Shown: positions 16,139 to 24,870, counted from the first letter of the stretch. The stretch: 64,000 nt of DNA from Ruminococcus bicirculans (ex Wegman et al. 2014) (GCF_000723465.1 NZ_HF545616.1:124001-188000), one strand, 5' to 3'. Made by a program: numbers and translations. Notes: generated by a model not told the origin, from the sequence alone.

Positions 16139-17413
16139 ATGATAGAAAATATCAGACTTTCATTTAAGGGAATACTTTCACATAAGATACGCTCGTTTCT
16201 TACTATGCTTGGTATCATTATCGGTATTGCGGCTATCATTGCTATAGTTTCCACTATCAAGGGTACAAATGAGCAGATAAAGAACAATCTTATCGGTGCA
16301 GGAAACAACACTGTGAAGATCCAGCTTTCAAATGGCGACACTGTTTGCGACTTTTCTTATGAAGCGCCACCGTCTAATGTGGCAATGTTCACACCGGACA
16401 CTAAAAAACGTATCAACGAGCTTAAAGAGGTGGAGTCAAGCACTTTTTACCGCACAAGAAACAATCCTGACAATCTGTTTTATCTTAACAACAAAATGGA
16501 TTCGTCAACTATATACGGAGTAGACAAGGATTATTTTGATACTGTTGGATACGAGATAGTTGAGGGAAAGGGCTTTGCGGAGAGAAACTTTACCAAATTT
16601 GACAAGGTGGCAGTGGTAGACAAGACGCTTGCAGAGGGTCTTTTCCAGGGTGAAAGCCCTGTGGGAAAGGTCATAGACATAAGTGGCGAGCCGTTCACTG
16701 TGATAGGCGTGGCTGTGAAAAATTCAAACTTTGAGCCTGTTATAAGCTCAGTGGAGGACTACTACACATACAATCAGACATCAAGCGGACTTGTCTTTAT
16801 CCCCACAAACGATTGGGGGATAGTTTTCCGCTATGACGAACCAGAAAACTGTATCGTAAAGGCTGTGGACACGGACTCGATGACGAATGCGGGCAAAAAG
16901 TCGGCGGATATTCTTAACGAGAACGTTTCGGCTGTAAAGGGCGGAAGTAAGGAAACCAGCGCTTCTGTGGAATACAAGAGCGATAGCCTGCTGGAGCAGG
17001 CGAAGTCATTGCAGGATCTGAGTTCATCGACTAATAAGATGCTTATATGGATAGCTAGCATCTCTCTGCTGGTAGGCGGTATAGGCGTAATGAATATTAT
17101 GCTCGTGTCGGTAACAGAGAGAACGAGAGAGATAGGACTGAAAAAAGCACTGGGAGCAAGGAAAAAGAGAATTCTTGCACAGTTTTTGACAGAAGCGGCA
17201 GTGCTTACGAGCATAGGCGGAATAATCGGTGTGCTGACGGGCATAGGGCTTTCGCAGGTAATAGCGAAGGTAGCGGAAGTGCCTGTGGCGATATCCTCGG
17301 CGTCAATAGTAGTGTCGGTGGTATTTTCAATGGTAGTTGGAATAGTATTTGGACTTATTCCGTCCATAAAGGCGGCGAAGCTCAATCCTATCGACGCTTT
17401 GAGATATGAATAA
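16139..17413 (+). CDS. MacB/FtsX-type ABC transporter permease
   Basis: It has 424 residues. The N-terminal membrane helix lies in IRSFLTMLGIIIGIAAIIAI, preceded by the amphipathic opening typical of MacB (MIENIRLSFKGILSHK). A large extracellular domain (about 45-285) is followed by three C-terminal helices (LIWIASISLLVGGIGVMNIM; EAAVLTSIGGIIGVLTG; ASIVVSVVFSMVVGIVFGL). The coupling segment VTERTREIGLKKALGARKK is the conserved ATPase-contact loop. It is the last gene of the exporter operon. With no outer membrane expected, such systems in Firmicutes usually export or resist peptides; the substrate is unknown. Confidence 0.92.
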   Translation: MIENIRLSFKGILSHKIRSFLTMLGIIIGIAAIIAIVSTIKGTNEQIKNNLIGAGNNTVKIQLSNGDTVCDFSYEAPPSNVAMFTPDTKKRINELKEVESSTFYRTRNNPDNLFYLNNKMDSSTIYGVDKDYFDTVGYEIVEGKGFAERNFTKFDKVAVVDKTLAEGLFQGESPVGKVIDISGEPFTVIGVAVKNSNFEPVISSVEDYYTYNQTSSGLVFIPTNDWGIVFRYDEPENCIVKAVDTDSMTNAGKKSADILNENVSAVKGGSKETSASVEYKSDSLLEQAKSLQDLSSSTNKMLIWIASISLLVGGIGVMNIMLVSVTERTREIGLKKALGARKKRILAQFLTEAAVLTSIGGIIGVLTGIGLSQVIAKVAEVPVAISSASIVVSVVFSMVVGIVFGLIPSIKAAKLNPIDALRYE

Positions 17414-17424
17414 TAAGCTATAAT

Positions 17425-17466
17425 AAAGCGGTGTCGGAGTGTAAAGCTCTGACCCGCTTTTGTTTG
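17425..17466 (+). terminator. Terminator of the exporter operon
   Basis: AAAGCGG and TCGGAG pair with CTCTGA and CCGCTTT, followed by TTGTTTG. Confidence 0.7.
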
Positions 17467-17506
17467 CCTACACAGCTTTATGATAAATCAAACCTTAACG
17501 CTTCGA

Positions 17507-17537
17507 TGTGGGGACGTCGGGGGCGCCGTCCCCTACA
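17507..17537. repeat. REP-like palindrome (GGGGACG...CGTCCCC + CTACA)
   Basis: Imperfect palindrome with the family's CCCCTACATTT ending. Member of the dispersed set. Confidence 0.6.
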
Positions 17538-17593
17538 TTTGGGTGCAGTGTTTATACAATGTAATAATCAGTAGGATCGTGAAAAAATGAAAC

Positions 17594-17617
17594 GGGCGAA
17601 CACTGTTCGCCCCTACA
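17594..17617. repeat. REP-like palindrome GGGCGAAC-n3-GTTCGCCC + CTACA
   Basis: Perfect palindrome arms, nearly identical to the copies at 4426-4444 and 20388-20406. Confidence 0.7.
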
Positions 17618-17635
17618 GTTGGTCTGTGCGGAAAA

Positions 17636-17671
17636 CAAAAAAGCAGGCGGAGATCAATTCTCCGCCTGCTT
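17636..17671 (-). terminator. Terminator of metF
   Basis: AAGCAGGCGGAG pairs with CTCCGCCTGCTT, followed on the minus strand by TTTTTG. Confidence 0.85.
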
Positions 17672-17684
17672 GCGTTTGTGTAGA

Positions 17685-18539
17685 TCAGAAAAGCGACTTC
17701 ACCGCTTCACATATCTTCTCCGCTATATATGGATTGTTCATGGTGTAAAGGTGTATGCCGTCTACATCATTGGCGATGAGATCTACTATCTGCGATACCG
17801 CATAGGCTATGCCTGCATCTCTCATTGCTATTGGGTCGTTCTCGTATTTGTCCATTATCTTTAGAAACTTCTTCGGCAGGGTCGCATGACAAAGAGTTGT
17901 CATTCTAAGTATCTGCTTTTTGTTGGTCACAGGCATTATTCCTGCTTCGATAGGCACGTTTATCCCTGCTATGGCTGTTTTTTCTCTGAAATCGTAAAAT
18001 GTGCTGTTGTCAAAGAAAAGCTGGGTGATAAGCTGTGAACAGCCTGCGTCTACTTTATCCTTCAGGTGCTTTATATCATCTACTATGCTGTCGCACTCCG
18101 GGTGACATTCAGGATAGCATGCGCCTATTACGTTCATGTCGCTGTGTTCTTTTATGAAAGATACAAGGTCGGAAGCGTAGTGAAAATCACCTGCCGGCTC
18201 AAAATCAGGGTTTCTGTCACCTCTCAAAGCAAGTATGTTCTCAATATTCGCAGACTTCATCTCTTCAAGTTGCTCTAATACTCGTTCCTTTGTCTGATAA
18301 AGGCATGGAAGATGTGCCACCGACTCTATCTTGTGGTGATTTTTTATAGCCGAGCATATGTCGATAGTTGCATTGTTCGTGCTTCCGCCTGCTCCGTATG
18401 TTACGCTGATAAAATCAGGGTTAAGTGGCTGGAGCTGTGATATTGTGCTGTATATGCTCTCAACAGGCGTTGAACTCTTTGGTGGGAACACCTCAAAGGA
18501 TAATGTTGTCTTTTTCTTGAAAAGCTCGCAGGTCTTCAT
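17685..18539 (-). CDS. metF: Methylenetetrahydrofolate reductase
   Basis: Reduces 5,10-methylene-THF to 5-methyl-THF, feeding methionine synthesis and one-carbon metabolism. It has 284 residues, normal for bacterial MetF. The beta-barrel signatures are present: LSFEVFPPKSS (catalytic Glu and start strand), FISVTYGAGGST, VAHLPCL, NILALRGDRNPDF (FAD-binding Asp), VIGACYPECHPE and AGCSQLITQLFFDN. It is a single gene with its own promoter (18599-18627) and terminator. No S-box or other methionine riboswitch is visible in the short leader. Confidence 0.95.
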   Translation of the reverse strand: MKTCELFKKKTTLSFEVFPPKSSTPVESIYSTISQLQPLNPDFISVTYGAGGSTNNATIDICSAIKNHHKIESVAHLPCLYQTKERVLEQLEEMKSANIENILALRGDRNPDFEPAGDFHYASDLVSFIKEHSDMNVIGACYPECHPECDSIVDDIKHLKDKVDAGCSQLITQLFFDNSTFYDFREKTAIAGINVPIEAGIMPVTNKKQILRMTTLCHATLPKKFLKIMDKYENDPIAMRDAGIAYAVSQIVDLIANDVDGIHLYTMNNPYIAEKICEAVKSLF

Positions 18540-18598
18540 TTATTTTCCTCTTTTCTGTTATCTATATAAAAATATATTTTTTATTTTTTGTAAAGTAT

Positions 18599-18627
18599 AT
18601 TATAACACAAAATTCCTAGTAAATCAA
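18599..18627 (-). promoter_or_regulatory. Promoter of metF
   Basis: Minus strand TTGATT (18627-18622), 17-bp spacer, TATAAT (18604-18599). The leader to the ATG is only about 50 bases. Confidence 0.8.
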
Positions 18628-18742
18628 TAATTTTTATTTTATGGTCTTCCATAGCTTAAAACTATATCGAATGGAGATACAGGTATTATCTTGAAAAATC
18701 AGGCTGAAAAAGGTGGCAGTCGGTGAAAATTGTGTGTAATGC

Positions 18743-18771
18743 TTGATTATTGGCGAAAAGTATGCTATACT
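18743..18771 (+). promoter_or_regulatory. Promoter of the sugar transferase gene
   Basis: TTGATT (18743-18748), 17-bp spacer, TATACT (18766-18771). It supports a start downstream of the ATG seen at 18730. Confidence 0.75.
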
Positions 18772-18819
18772 TTACTCATTGAGCAGATAACAAAAACAGC
18801 AGAGAAAGGCGGTTTTTTG

Positions 18820-20235
18820 TTGAATAACAGAGATCAGTTCAAAAAGATACTTAACTATCTCAGTGCACTTGTTATAATCTGTGCCTTTATGAAGTGCTTC
18901 GACACGGTTTGGAACAACTTTTACAACAAGGCGATGCGTGACCCGTTCTGGCATAATGGTAACATTCTTATGGTGGCTATCTATGCGGTGCTCTATATAT
19001 CCATGGCAAAGACCTTTAACGGCTTCCGTCTTGGATATGATAAATTCACGGGGCTTTTTGGCTCGCAGGTGCTGGGTGTGCTGGGTGCGAATTTTATAGA
19101 ATTTATACTCGTTTCTCTTATCGGACGAGGCAGGCTCAACATAGCGCCCATACTTGTTATGACGGTAATTCAGGTGGTCATAGCCTTTGCGTGGAGCTAT
19201 GTTTTCACTTGGATATATCAGGCGGTATACCCTCCACGGCGAATGATAATCGTTTATGGAAACAAGAACGCTAAGTACCTTGTTTCAAAAATGAGCGTAA
19301 GAAATGACAAATACAGGATATGCGCTTCTATAAGCTGTGAGGAGAGCCTTGAGGATATCGAGCGTGAGATATTAAAACACGAGGCTGTTATAATCTCGGA
19401 TATCCCAAATGACCTGAGAAACAAGCTTTTGAAATTTACTTTTGAAAATTCTATCAGGACTTATATAAACCCTAAGCTGTCAGATATTATCGTAAGGGGT
19501 GCGGAGGATTTCCACCTTTTCGATACGCCCCTTTTGCTGGCGAGAAATGACGGCTTGCGCTGGGAACAGCGTGCGATAAAGAGAATACTTGACATTGTGC
19601 TGTCGGCTGCCGCACTGGTGGTGGCGTCACCGTTTATGCTAGTGACGGCTATTGCAATAAAGGCTTATGATGGCGGTCCTGTGCTTTATTCTCAGAAAAG
19701 GCTCACAACGGGGGGCAGGGTGTTCAAGGTATACAAGTTCAGAAGCATGATAGTTGACGCTGAAAAGAAAAGCGGTGCGACCCTTGCAAAGAAAAATGAC
19801 AGCCGTATCACTCCTATAGGTAAGTTTATAAGAAAAGTAAGGATAGACGAGCTTCCACAGCTTATAAACATACTAAAGGGCGATATGTCGTTTGTAGGGC
19901 CTAGACCTGAGCGGCCTGAGATCGCGCAGAAGTATGAAAAAACAATGCCTGAGTTCAAATACAGGCTGAAAGTCAAGGCTGGACTTACGGGCTATGCGCA
20001 GGTAATGGGAAAGTATAACACTACGCCTTATGACAAGCTGAAGCTTGACCTTATGTACATAGAGCATCAGTCGCTTATGCTTGATCTTAGAATATTCTTT
20101 ATGACGGTAAAGACCTGCTTTATACCAGAAGCCACTGAGGGCGTAAAGGATTCGGCTCCTCTTGAAACTCACCGTGACAGGATAGAGCATGACAACAGCA
20201 AGGACGAAAAGAACAGCGAAGAGATAAAGCTGTGA
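18820..20235 (+). CDS. Polyprenyl-phosphate sugar-1-phosphate transferase (WcaJ/EpsL-type), TTG start
   Basis: Initiating transferase that loads the first sugar phosphate onto undecaprenyl phosphate for exopolysaccharide or glycan synthesis at the membrane. The TTG at 18820 follows GAAAGGCGG with 7-base spacing and a promoter at 18743-18771; the longer frame to 18730 starts inside that promoter. It has 471 residues. Four N-terminal membrane helices (about 10-130) are followed by a Rossmann-like CoA-binding domain (RMIIVYGNKNAKYL) and a reentrant helix (LSAAALVVASPFMLV). The catalytic domain has GGPVLYSQKRL, YKFRSMIVDAE, RIDELPQLINILKGDMSFVGPRPE and KAGLTGYAQV. It is a lone gene with no glycan cluster beside it. 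Confidence 0.92.
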   Translation: MNNRDQFKKILNYLSALVIICAFMKCFDTVWNNFYNKAMRDPFWHNGNILMVAIYAVLYISMAKTFNGFRLGYDKFTGLFGSQVLGVLGANFIEFILVSLIGRGRLNIAPILVMTVIQVVIAFAWSYVFTWIYQAVYPPRRMIIVYGNKNAKYLVSKMSVRNDKYRICASISCEESLEDIEREILKHEAVIISDIPNDLRNKLLKFTFENSIRTYINPKLSDIIVRGAEDFHLFDTPLLLARNDGLRWEQRAIKRILDIVLSAAALVVASPFMLVTAIAIKAYDGGPVLYSQKRLTTGGRVFKVYKFRSMIVDAEKKSGATLAKKNDSRITPIGKFIRKVRIDELPQLINILKGDMSFVGPRPERPEIAQKYEKTMPEFKYRLKVKAGLTGYAQVMGKYNTTPYDKLKLDLMYIEHQSLMLDLRIFFMTVKTCFIPEATEGVKDSAPLETHRDRIEHDNSKDEKNSEEIKL

Positions 20236-20250
20236 TAATATGAAAATGCA

Positions 20251-20280
20251 GAGGGCGGATCATTTTCGCCCTCTTTTTTG
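20251..20280 (+). terminator. Terminator of the sugar transferase gene
   Basis: GAGGGCG/CGCCCTC stem followed by TTTTTTG. Confidence 0.85.
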
Positions 20281-20288
20281 TATTTTGT

Positions 20289-20406
20289 GTGTAGGGGCGA
20301 CCTGAGGTCGCCTGTGTTCGGAAATGCAACGTCACACCCAAAGCGAAAAAGTTTGTCTTATTGCAAATTTAGCAGGCGAACAAAGACGGACGAACACTGT
20401 TCGCCC
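20289..20406. repeat. Pair of REP-like palindromes
   Basis: GGCGACC-TGA-GGTCGCC (20296-20312), preceded by TAGG, and CGAAC-ACT-GTTCG (core of 20388-20406), followed by CCCCTACA, lie in opposite orientation. The pairing resembles the composite element at 4401-4528. Confidence 0.65.
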
Positions 20407-20427
20407 CTACATTTATCAACAAGTAAC

Positions 20428-20464
20428 AAAAGAGCAGAACGTGAAAATGCGTTCTGCTCTTTTT
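20428..20464. terminator. Bidirectional terminator downstream of spo0A
   Basis: AAAAGAGCAGAAC pairs perfectly with GTTCTGCTCTTTT, and T runs follow in both directions. It serves spo0A on the minus strand. Confidence 0.85.
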
Positions 20465-20484
20465 GCATATATGACTTATGACCC

Positions 20485-21267
20485 CTAGACCGCCATGGTG
20501 GTCTTGAATTTAAGGCTTATTTTGTCTGCGATAAGTGCGATAAATTCGCTGTTTGTGGGCTTGCCCTTGCCTGTGTTTATGGTGTAGCCGAAGAAGCTGT
20601 TGAGGGTGTCGATATCTCCTCTGTCCCATGCTATCTCAATGGCATGGCGTATGGCTCTTTCCACTCTGGAGGGCGTAGTTGCGAATTTTTTTGCCACTGC
20701 AGGATATAATAGCTTTGTAACGCTTTCAAGCATTTCCTTATCGTTCACGGACTGTATGATAGCTTCCCTGAGATAGTGATAGCCCTTGATGTGGGCAGGT
20801 ACGCCTATCTGATGGATTATGTCTGTGACGATTATCTCAAGGTTTATGCTCTGCTTGTTTTTCGTATAGCTTGAGTCGGAGGATATATCGGTGTCGATAT
20901 CCAGCATGGACTTTATCCTCTCGCCAAGTATCTTTATGTCGAATGGTTTGAGCATGAAATATGATGCTCCCGCGTTCATGACCTGTGTTTCTATAAATGA
21001 GTTCTCATAGGCGCTTGTGATTATAAAAAGCGGTTTCTGATAGGACGAGTTCTGTATCTTTCTGATAAGCTCGATTGCGTCAAGGCTCGGCATCACTGCG
21101 TCTGCGATAACAACGTCCGGCTGTTCGTTTTTGATAGCGTCATAGATAGTAAGTCCGTCCTTGGGACGTGTTATCACGAAAAAGCCCATTGCTCTCAGTG
21201 AGGAAGCACACGCTACCCCGTACTGTGCCGAATCGTCGCCAATAAGAATTTTGATCTTGTTTGTCAT
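20485..21267 (-). CDS. spo0A: Sporulation master regulator Spo0A
   Basis: Response regulator that commits the cell to sporulation and other stationary-phase states. Start at ATG 21267, which has GGAGG 8 bases upstream; the ATG at 21273 is too close to it. It has 260 residues. The receiver has the acidic pair (IGDDSAQ) and phospho-acceptor Asp56 (VVIADAVMP), the same position as in Bacillus. The C-terminal Spo0A DNA-binding domain has [16 protein letters not shown] and the recognition helix [21 protein letters not shown]. It follows spoIVB, the conserved order in Firmicutes. The promoter at 21341-21369 is its own. Confidence 0.97.
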   Translation of the reverse strand: MTNKIKILIGDDSAQYGVACASSLRAMGFFVITRPKDGLTIYDAIKNEQPDVVIADAVMPSLDAIELIRKIQNSSYQKPLFIITSAYENSFIETQVMNAGASYFMLKPFDIKILGERIKSMLDIDTDISSDSSYTKNKQSINLEIIVTDIIHQIGVPAHIKGYHYLREAIIQSVNDKEMLESVTKLLYPAVAKKFATTPSRVERAIRHAIEIAWDRGDIDTLNSFFGYTINTGKGKPTNSEFIALIADKISLKFKTTMAV

Positions 21268-21340
21268 TGTCATTTCCTCCGTCGTATAATCTGTCATTTT
21301 TGTTTGAGAGCGTTTGTTTTAACTCTCTTTCACAAGATAA

Positions 21341-21369
21341 ATGATAACACATTTATTTGTTAAATGCAA
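21341..21369 (-). promoter_or_regulatory. Promoter of spo0A
   Basis: Minus strand TTGCAT (21369-21364), 17-bp spacer, TATCAT (21346-21341). Further upstream AGTCGAA (minus strand, 21475-21469) differs by one base from the 0A-box core TGNCGAA, so Spo0A autocontrol is possible but not shown. Confidence 0.6.
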
Positions 21370-21537
21370 TAGTTTTTTAGAAAAATCGTCAACAAATTAT
21401 CGACTTATTAATGCAAAGTGTACAAATATCAGTGCGTGAATATGCCAAAACAAGATAATTAAGCATTGTTCGACTGTAGATGATATTTTTCTCTATGCAA
21501 AGCCTTTTCATAAATCGACAGCGATCGGCAAAGGTCG

Positions 21538-22764
21538 CTAACCTGCGTTTTCTATGGTGCTTTCGGCAAGCTCTGAGGTCTTTGAATACATTTCGTCAGC
21601 GAAGATACCGTAGCCTTTGGCGGTGTCCTCGATAAAAACATGGGTCACTGCGCCCACGAGTCTTCCGTCCTGAATGATAGGCGAGCCGCTCATGCCCTGC
21701 AAAATGCCCCCTGTTTTTTCAAGAAGCGTCTTGTCAGTTATTTTGATAACAAGGTCATGCTCGGCAGAATCTGAGAGATTTATTTGCTCGATAGAAATTT
21801 CGTACTCTTTTGGTCCGTCATTGTCAATAGAGGAGAGTATTTTGGCTTTGCCGGGGTGTATTTCCTGACGGAAGCCGAGAGGAAACTCTTTTGCATTTGG
21901 GCAAGGGTTTGCATTCAGTGTGCCGAACACGCCGCTTTCGCAGTTTTTCAGGATATCACCTGTGGAGGCGGAGTTTGCAAACTCGCCTAAAAGCTGTCCC
22001 GGACAGCCTGAGCGTGACTTGTTGAAGCCTGTGAGGTTTATTTCGCCAACTGTGCCTGCGGAGAGGGGGAGGGGTTCTTTTGTGTCTGCGTCACATACGG
22101 GGTGACCAAGGCCTCCGAAAGTTCCGTTTTCAGGGTCATAGAATGTGAGAGTGCCTATGCCTGCGGAGGAGTCACGCACCCACATTCCTGCTTTGTAGCT
22201 TCCGTTCTCAAGGCGTGGGCAGAGCTTGAAGGTCAGGTCGTTGCTTCCACGCTTTATGCGCACTGAGCAGGCTTCACCGTTTGAGCTTCTGATTATCTTT
22301 GCAACGTCTGCGTTGCTTTTGACTTTTTCTCCGTCGATAGATACTATAACATCGCCCTCTCTTATACCGCAATCTTTGGCAGGGCTTGAAGAATCCACCT
22401 TTTGCAGATCGACTACCATTACGCCCTCTGTGAGAAGCTTTATGCCGAATGGCTGTCCGCAAGGATAAAGCATTGGTCTTTCCATTGTCTTTGATTCAAC
22501 CTCCTTGACTGGCACTGCCCCAAAAAGCATGAGCATATTTTTTGTGTATCGTGATGCTCCTGACGAACCGCCTGACACCGCCACTGTCACCTTGCTTTCG
22601 CAGGGCTTTGAGGATATGGTGAAAAAGGAGTTCACGCTAAGCTCGCTGCCCTTTGAAACAAGGTAGAAATCGGGGAGCGTTGTGGAATAAAATCCTATAA
22701 GACCAAACAGCCCCAGCAGTATTATCCCTGTGACGCAGGCTGTTTTTTTGAAAAATGACGACAT
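21538..22764 (-). CDS. spoIVB: SpoIVB-type serine peptidase (S55)
   Basis: Secreted signalling protease that, in Bacillus, is released into the intermembrane space of the forespore and triggers pro-sigma-K processing. It has 408 residues. An N-terminal membrane helix/signal (ACVTGIILLGLFGLIGF) is followed by a PDZ domain (about 105-182, VMVVDLQKVDSSSPAKDCGIREGDVI). The S55 protease domain has catalytic His221 (FGGLGHPV) and Ser359 in GMSGSP. The ribosome site GAAAGGA is well placed. It lies upstream of spo0A, the usual arrangement, with a 270-base gap carrying the spo0A promoter. Confidence 0.95.
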   Translation of the reverse strand: MSSFFKKTACVTGIILLGLFGLIGFYSTTLPDFYLVSKGSELSVNSFFTISSKPCESKVTVAVSGGSSGASRYTKNMLMLFGAVPVKEVESKTMERPMLYPCGQPFGIKLLTEGVMVVDLQKVDSSSPAKDCGIREGDVIVSIDGEKVKSNADVAKIIRSSNGEACSVRIKRGSNDLTFKLCPRLENGSYKAGMWVRDSSAGIGTLTFYDPENGTFGGLGHPVCDADTKEPLPLSAGTVGEINLTGFNKSRSGCPGQLLGEFANSASTGDILKNCESGVFGTLNANPCPNAKEFPLGFRQEIHPGKAKILSSIDNDGPKEYEISIEQINLSDSAEHDLVIKITDKTLLEKTGGILQGMSGSPIIQDGRLVGAVTHVFIEDTAKGYGIFADEMYSKTSELAESTIENAG

Positions 22765-22924
22765 TTTTTCACGTTCCTTTCTGTTTTTCTTTTCGCTTTT
22801 ATTGTTGACCTGCTGAGAAATTTAATTCAGCCGTCGGCATAAGTATTATTTGTCTTGGAAAGCCTTTTTCAATTTTATTCTGCCTTCTTAACAGTGCAAA
22901 GGAAGAAAATTTCATTTGTATGTG

Positions 22925-22953
22925 TTGAATTTCGTGGCATACTATGATATAAT
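22925..22953 (+). promoter_or_regulatory. Promoter of the 23.0 kb membrane protein gene
   Basis: TTGAAT (22925-22930), 17-bp spacer, TATAAT (22948-22953), about 60 bases before the start codon. Confidence 0.7.
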
Positions 22954-23013
22954 AAAATATCTGATGAGAACACTATGATACGATAATATTTTAATACATA
23001 AAAGAGGTACATT

Positions 23014-23652
23014 ATGTCAAAAAAAGACAGACTTAAAGCACAGAAAGAAAAGCAGGACAGGCTCAGAAAAGAAGAGGAGCTTGAAGAACAGAGAGAGCGT
23101 GAGGAAGCCAGAGAAAGGCAGAGCCGCTCGGCGAAAAAGATGATGAAAAAGGCGAAACGCACAAAACCGAACGGTGAGCCTGTTTATTATCTTATTTTGA
23201 AGCTTCTTATGATAGTGCCGTTTGCGTATTCGGGATTTTTCTACGGCGGTGTAACTATCGTGGGCATCATGGGCAAGTATATAGAACCCGTTCCGCCAAA
23301 GTGGGTGCTGTGGGCAATGGCGGCAGGCGTTGTTGTTATGTTTGCAGGAATATTGTTTGCGTTTTTCAAAAAATATATCGTTTCCTTTATACTTAGCCTT
23401 GGGGGCATGATATCGTTTCTTAAAGCGGGCGGATATCTTATAAAAAGGATACAGGACAAGCTGAGCAATTCGGCTGTAGATCAGTCTTTGCAGAATATGG
23501 ATAAGGAATATATGTGGAGATTTTATCCTATAATAGGCGTTGCTGTTATATCAGCGACTCTGCTCATCTGCACTATAATAAGAAAACTCATTGAGCGAAA
23601 AAGACTGCAAAGAGAGAGGGATAACGCTCCTGTTGAGAGCATTATCAACTGA
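23014..23652 (+). CDS. Hypothetical membrane protein with charged N-terminal helix
   Basis: It has 212 residues. The first 50 are a Lys/Glu/Arg-rich helix of coiled-coil character (KEKQDRLRKEEELEEQREREE, cut here by rule). About four membrane segments follow: LLMIVPFAYSGFFYGGVTIVG; WVLWAMAAGVVVMFAGILFAF; YIVSFILSLGGMISFLKAGG; FYPIIGVAVISATLLICTII. It ends in a basic, charged tail. The ribosome site AAAGAGG fits the ATG. I recognise no family. It has its own promoter and lies between spoIVB (divergent) and the LacI-type gene. Confidence 0.65.
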   Translation: MSKKDRLKAQKEKQDRLRKEEELEEQREREEARERQSRSAKKMMKKAKRTKPNGEPVYYLILKLLMIVPFAYSGFFYGGVTIVGIMGKYIEPVPPKWVLWAMAAGVVVMFAGILFAFFKKYIVSFILSLGGMISFLKAGGYLIKRIQDKLSNSAVDQSLQNMDKEYMWRFYPIIGVAVISATLLICTIIRKLIERKRLQRERDNAPVESIIN

Positions 23653-23698
23653 TTTTGGTCTGCGTTTTTGTGTAAATGTGAGATTTTGCAATATTCTA

Positions 23699-23726
23699 TT
23701 GACTTTATGTCATAAAATGATATAAT
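23699..23726 (+). promoter_or_regulatory. Promoter of the LacI-type regulator
   Basis: TTGACT (23699-23704), 16-bp spacer, TATAAT (23721-23726). Confidence 0.75.
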
Positions 23727-23790
23727 TGAATGAGAATGTTATCAGAGTTTATTTTAAGGAGTTCATTAAGAAGAAAAAGCGGTGAGAATT

Positions 23791-24690
23791 TTGAAGAAAG
23801 CAGTTACACTTATAGATATAGCCAAAGCCTGTGACACAAGTAATGTCACTGTGTCAAAAGCCCTTGCAGGAAAAAGCGGAGTTAGCGATGCTCTCAGAGA
23901 GAAGATAAAGCAGGTCGCTGACGAAATGGGTTATGTGGGCGTTAAAAGCACTCAGAACAGGGGAGGAAATACTATCGGTGTGCTTATCCCATCAAAATTC
24001 ATCAATCCTAACGGTTCATTTTATTGGGCATTGTATAACGCTCTTGTAACAAGGCTCAAAAAAGAGAATATGTTCTGCATAATGGAAAATTTAGATCAGG
24101 AGGACGAGGACAGGCTCATGCTCCCGCATTGTATCGAGGACAAGCAGGTTTCAGCACTTATTTCACTGGGACAGCTTTCAAAGAATTATGCAAAGCTTCT
24201 TAATGACAATGTGAAAGATCTTGTACTGCTTGATTATTATGTGCCGTCCTTAGACTTGGACGCTGTTGTGACAAATGGCTACAGCGGAGGCTACAAGCTT
24301 ACTTCATATCTTATAAAAATGGGTCACAAGAAGATAGGATACATAGGAAGTAAATTTGCCACAACGAGTATTTTTGACAGATATATGGGCTATGTAAAGG
24401 CTATGATAGAGCATGGCTATGAGGTCAACGAAAAGTGGCGTATCGACGATCGTTACAAGCGTGATTTTATCACTATGACTTTCCCTGAGGACGATATGCC
24501 AACGGCTTTCGTATGCAACTGCGACGAGGCGGCTTACCGTGCAATAAGACAGCTCCGTGGCATGGGATATAACGTGCCTGAGGATATTTCCATCGTGGGA
24601 TATGATAACTATTTGATCTCCGAAGTTTCAGACCCGACTATCACGACTATAAACGTTGACGCAGATTATATGGCGGACCTTGCGGCATGA
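23791..24690 (+). CDS. LacI-family transcriptional regulator, C-terminally shortened
   Basis: DNA-binding sugar-responsive repressor. It has 299 residues from the TTG at 23791; a GTG at 23782 is also possible. The helix-turn-helix is VTLIDIAKACDTSNVTVSKALAGKSGVSD, the standard LacI headpiece with hinge. The periplasmic-binding-like core begins at NTIGVLIPSKF and runs to DISIVGYDNYLISEVSDPTITTINVDADYMADLAA, where it stops. Family members continue about 30-40 residues with the last helix and strand, so this one looks truncated by a frameshift or deletion. It precedes the sugar ABC transporter on the same strand, so it is the likely regulator of that uptake system. Confidence 0.85.
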   Translation: MKKAVTLIDIAKACDTSNVTVSKALAGKSGVSDALREKIKQVADEMGYVGVKSTQNRGGNTIGVLIPSKFINPNGSFYWALYNALVTRLKKENMFCIMENLDQEDEDRLMLPHCIEDKQVSALISLGQLSKNYAKLLNDNVKDLVLLDYYVPSLDLDAVVTNGYSGGYKLTSYLIKMGHKKIGYIGSKFATTSIFDRYMGYVKAMIEHGYEVNEKWRIDDRYKRDFITMTFPEDDMPTAFVCNCDEAAYRAIRQLRGMGYNVPEDISIVGYDNYLISEVSDPTITTINVDADYMADLAA

Positions 24691-24721
24691 CCCCGTTGGT
24701 TGTGTCGGTTGTCTGATCTTG

Positions 24722-24757
24722 GCGACAGTCTTTGTTAAGACTGTCGCTATTTTTTTT
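24722..24757 (+). terminator. Terminator of the LacI-type gene
   Basis: GCGACAGTCTT pairs perfectly with AAGACTGTCGC around a TGTT loop, followed by TATTTTTTTT. Confidence 0.9.
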
Positions 24758-24841
24758 GTGCATATTGCTAAAATTCAAGTCCTTAAGTTTATATTTGTTC
24801 ACAAATTTGCGATTAAAAAGATATTAATTTCTAAAAAGATA

Positions 24842-24870
24842 TTGACTTAATATTATTTAGGATGTATACT
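24842..24870 (+). promoter_or_regulatory. Promoter of the sugar ABC transporter operon
   Basis: TTGACT (24842-24847), 17-bp spacer, TATACT (24865-24870), about 65 bases before the start codon. Confidence 0.8.

Noticed and set aside
18541-18600. SAM or T-box leader before metF
   Set aside because: The promoter lies only about 50 bases from the start codon, so there is no room for one.
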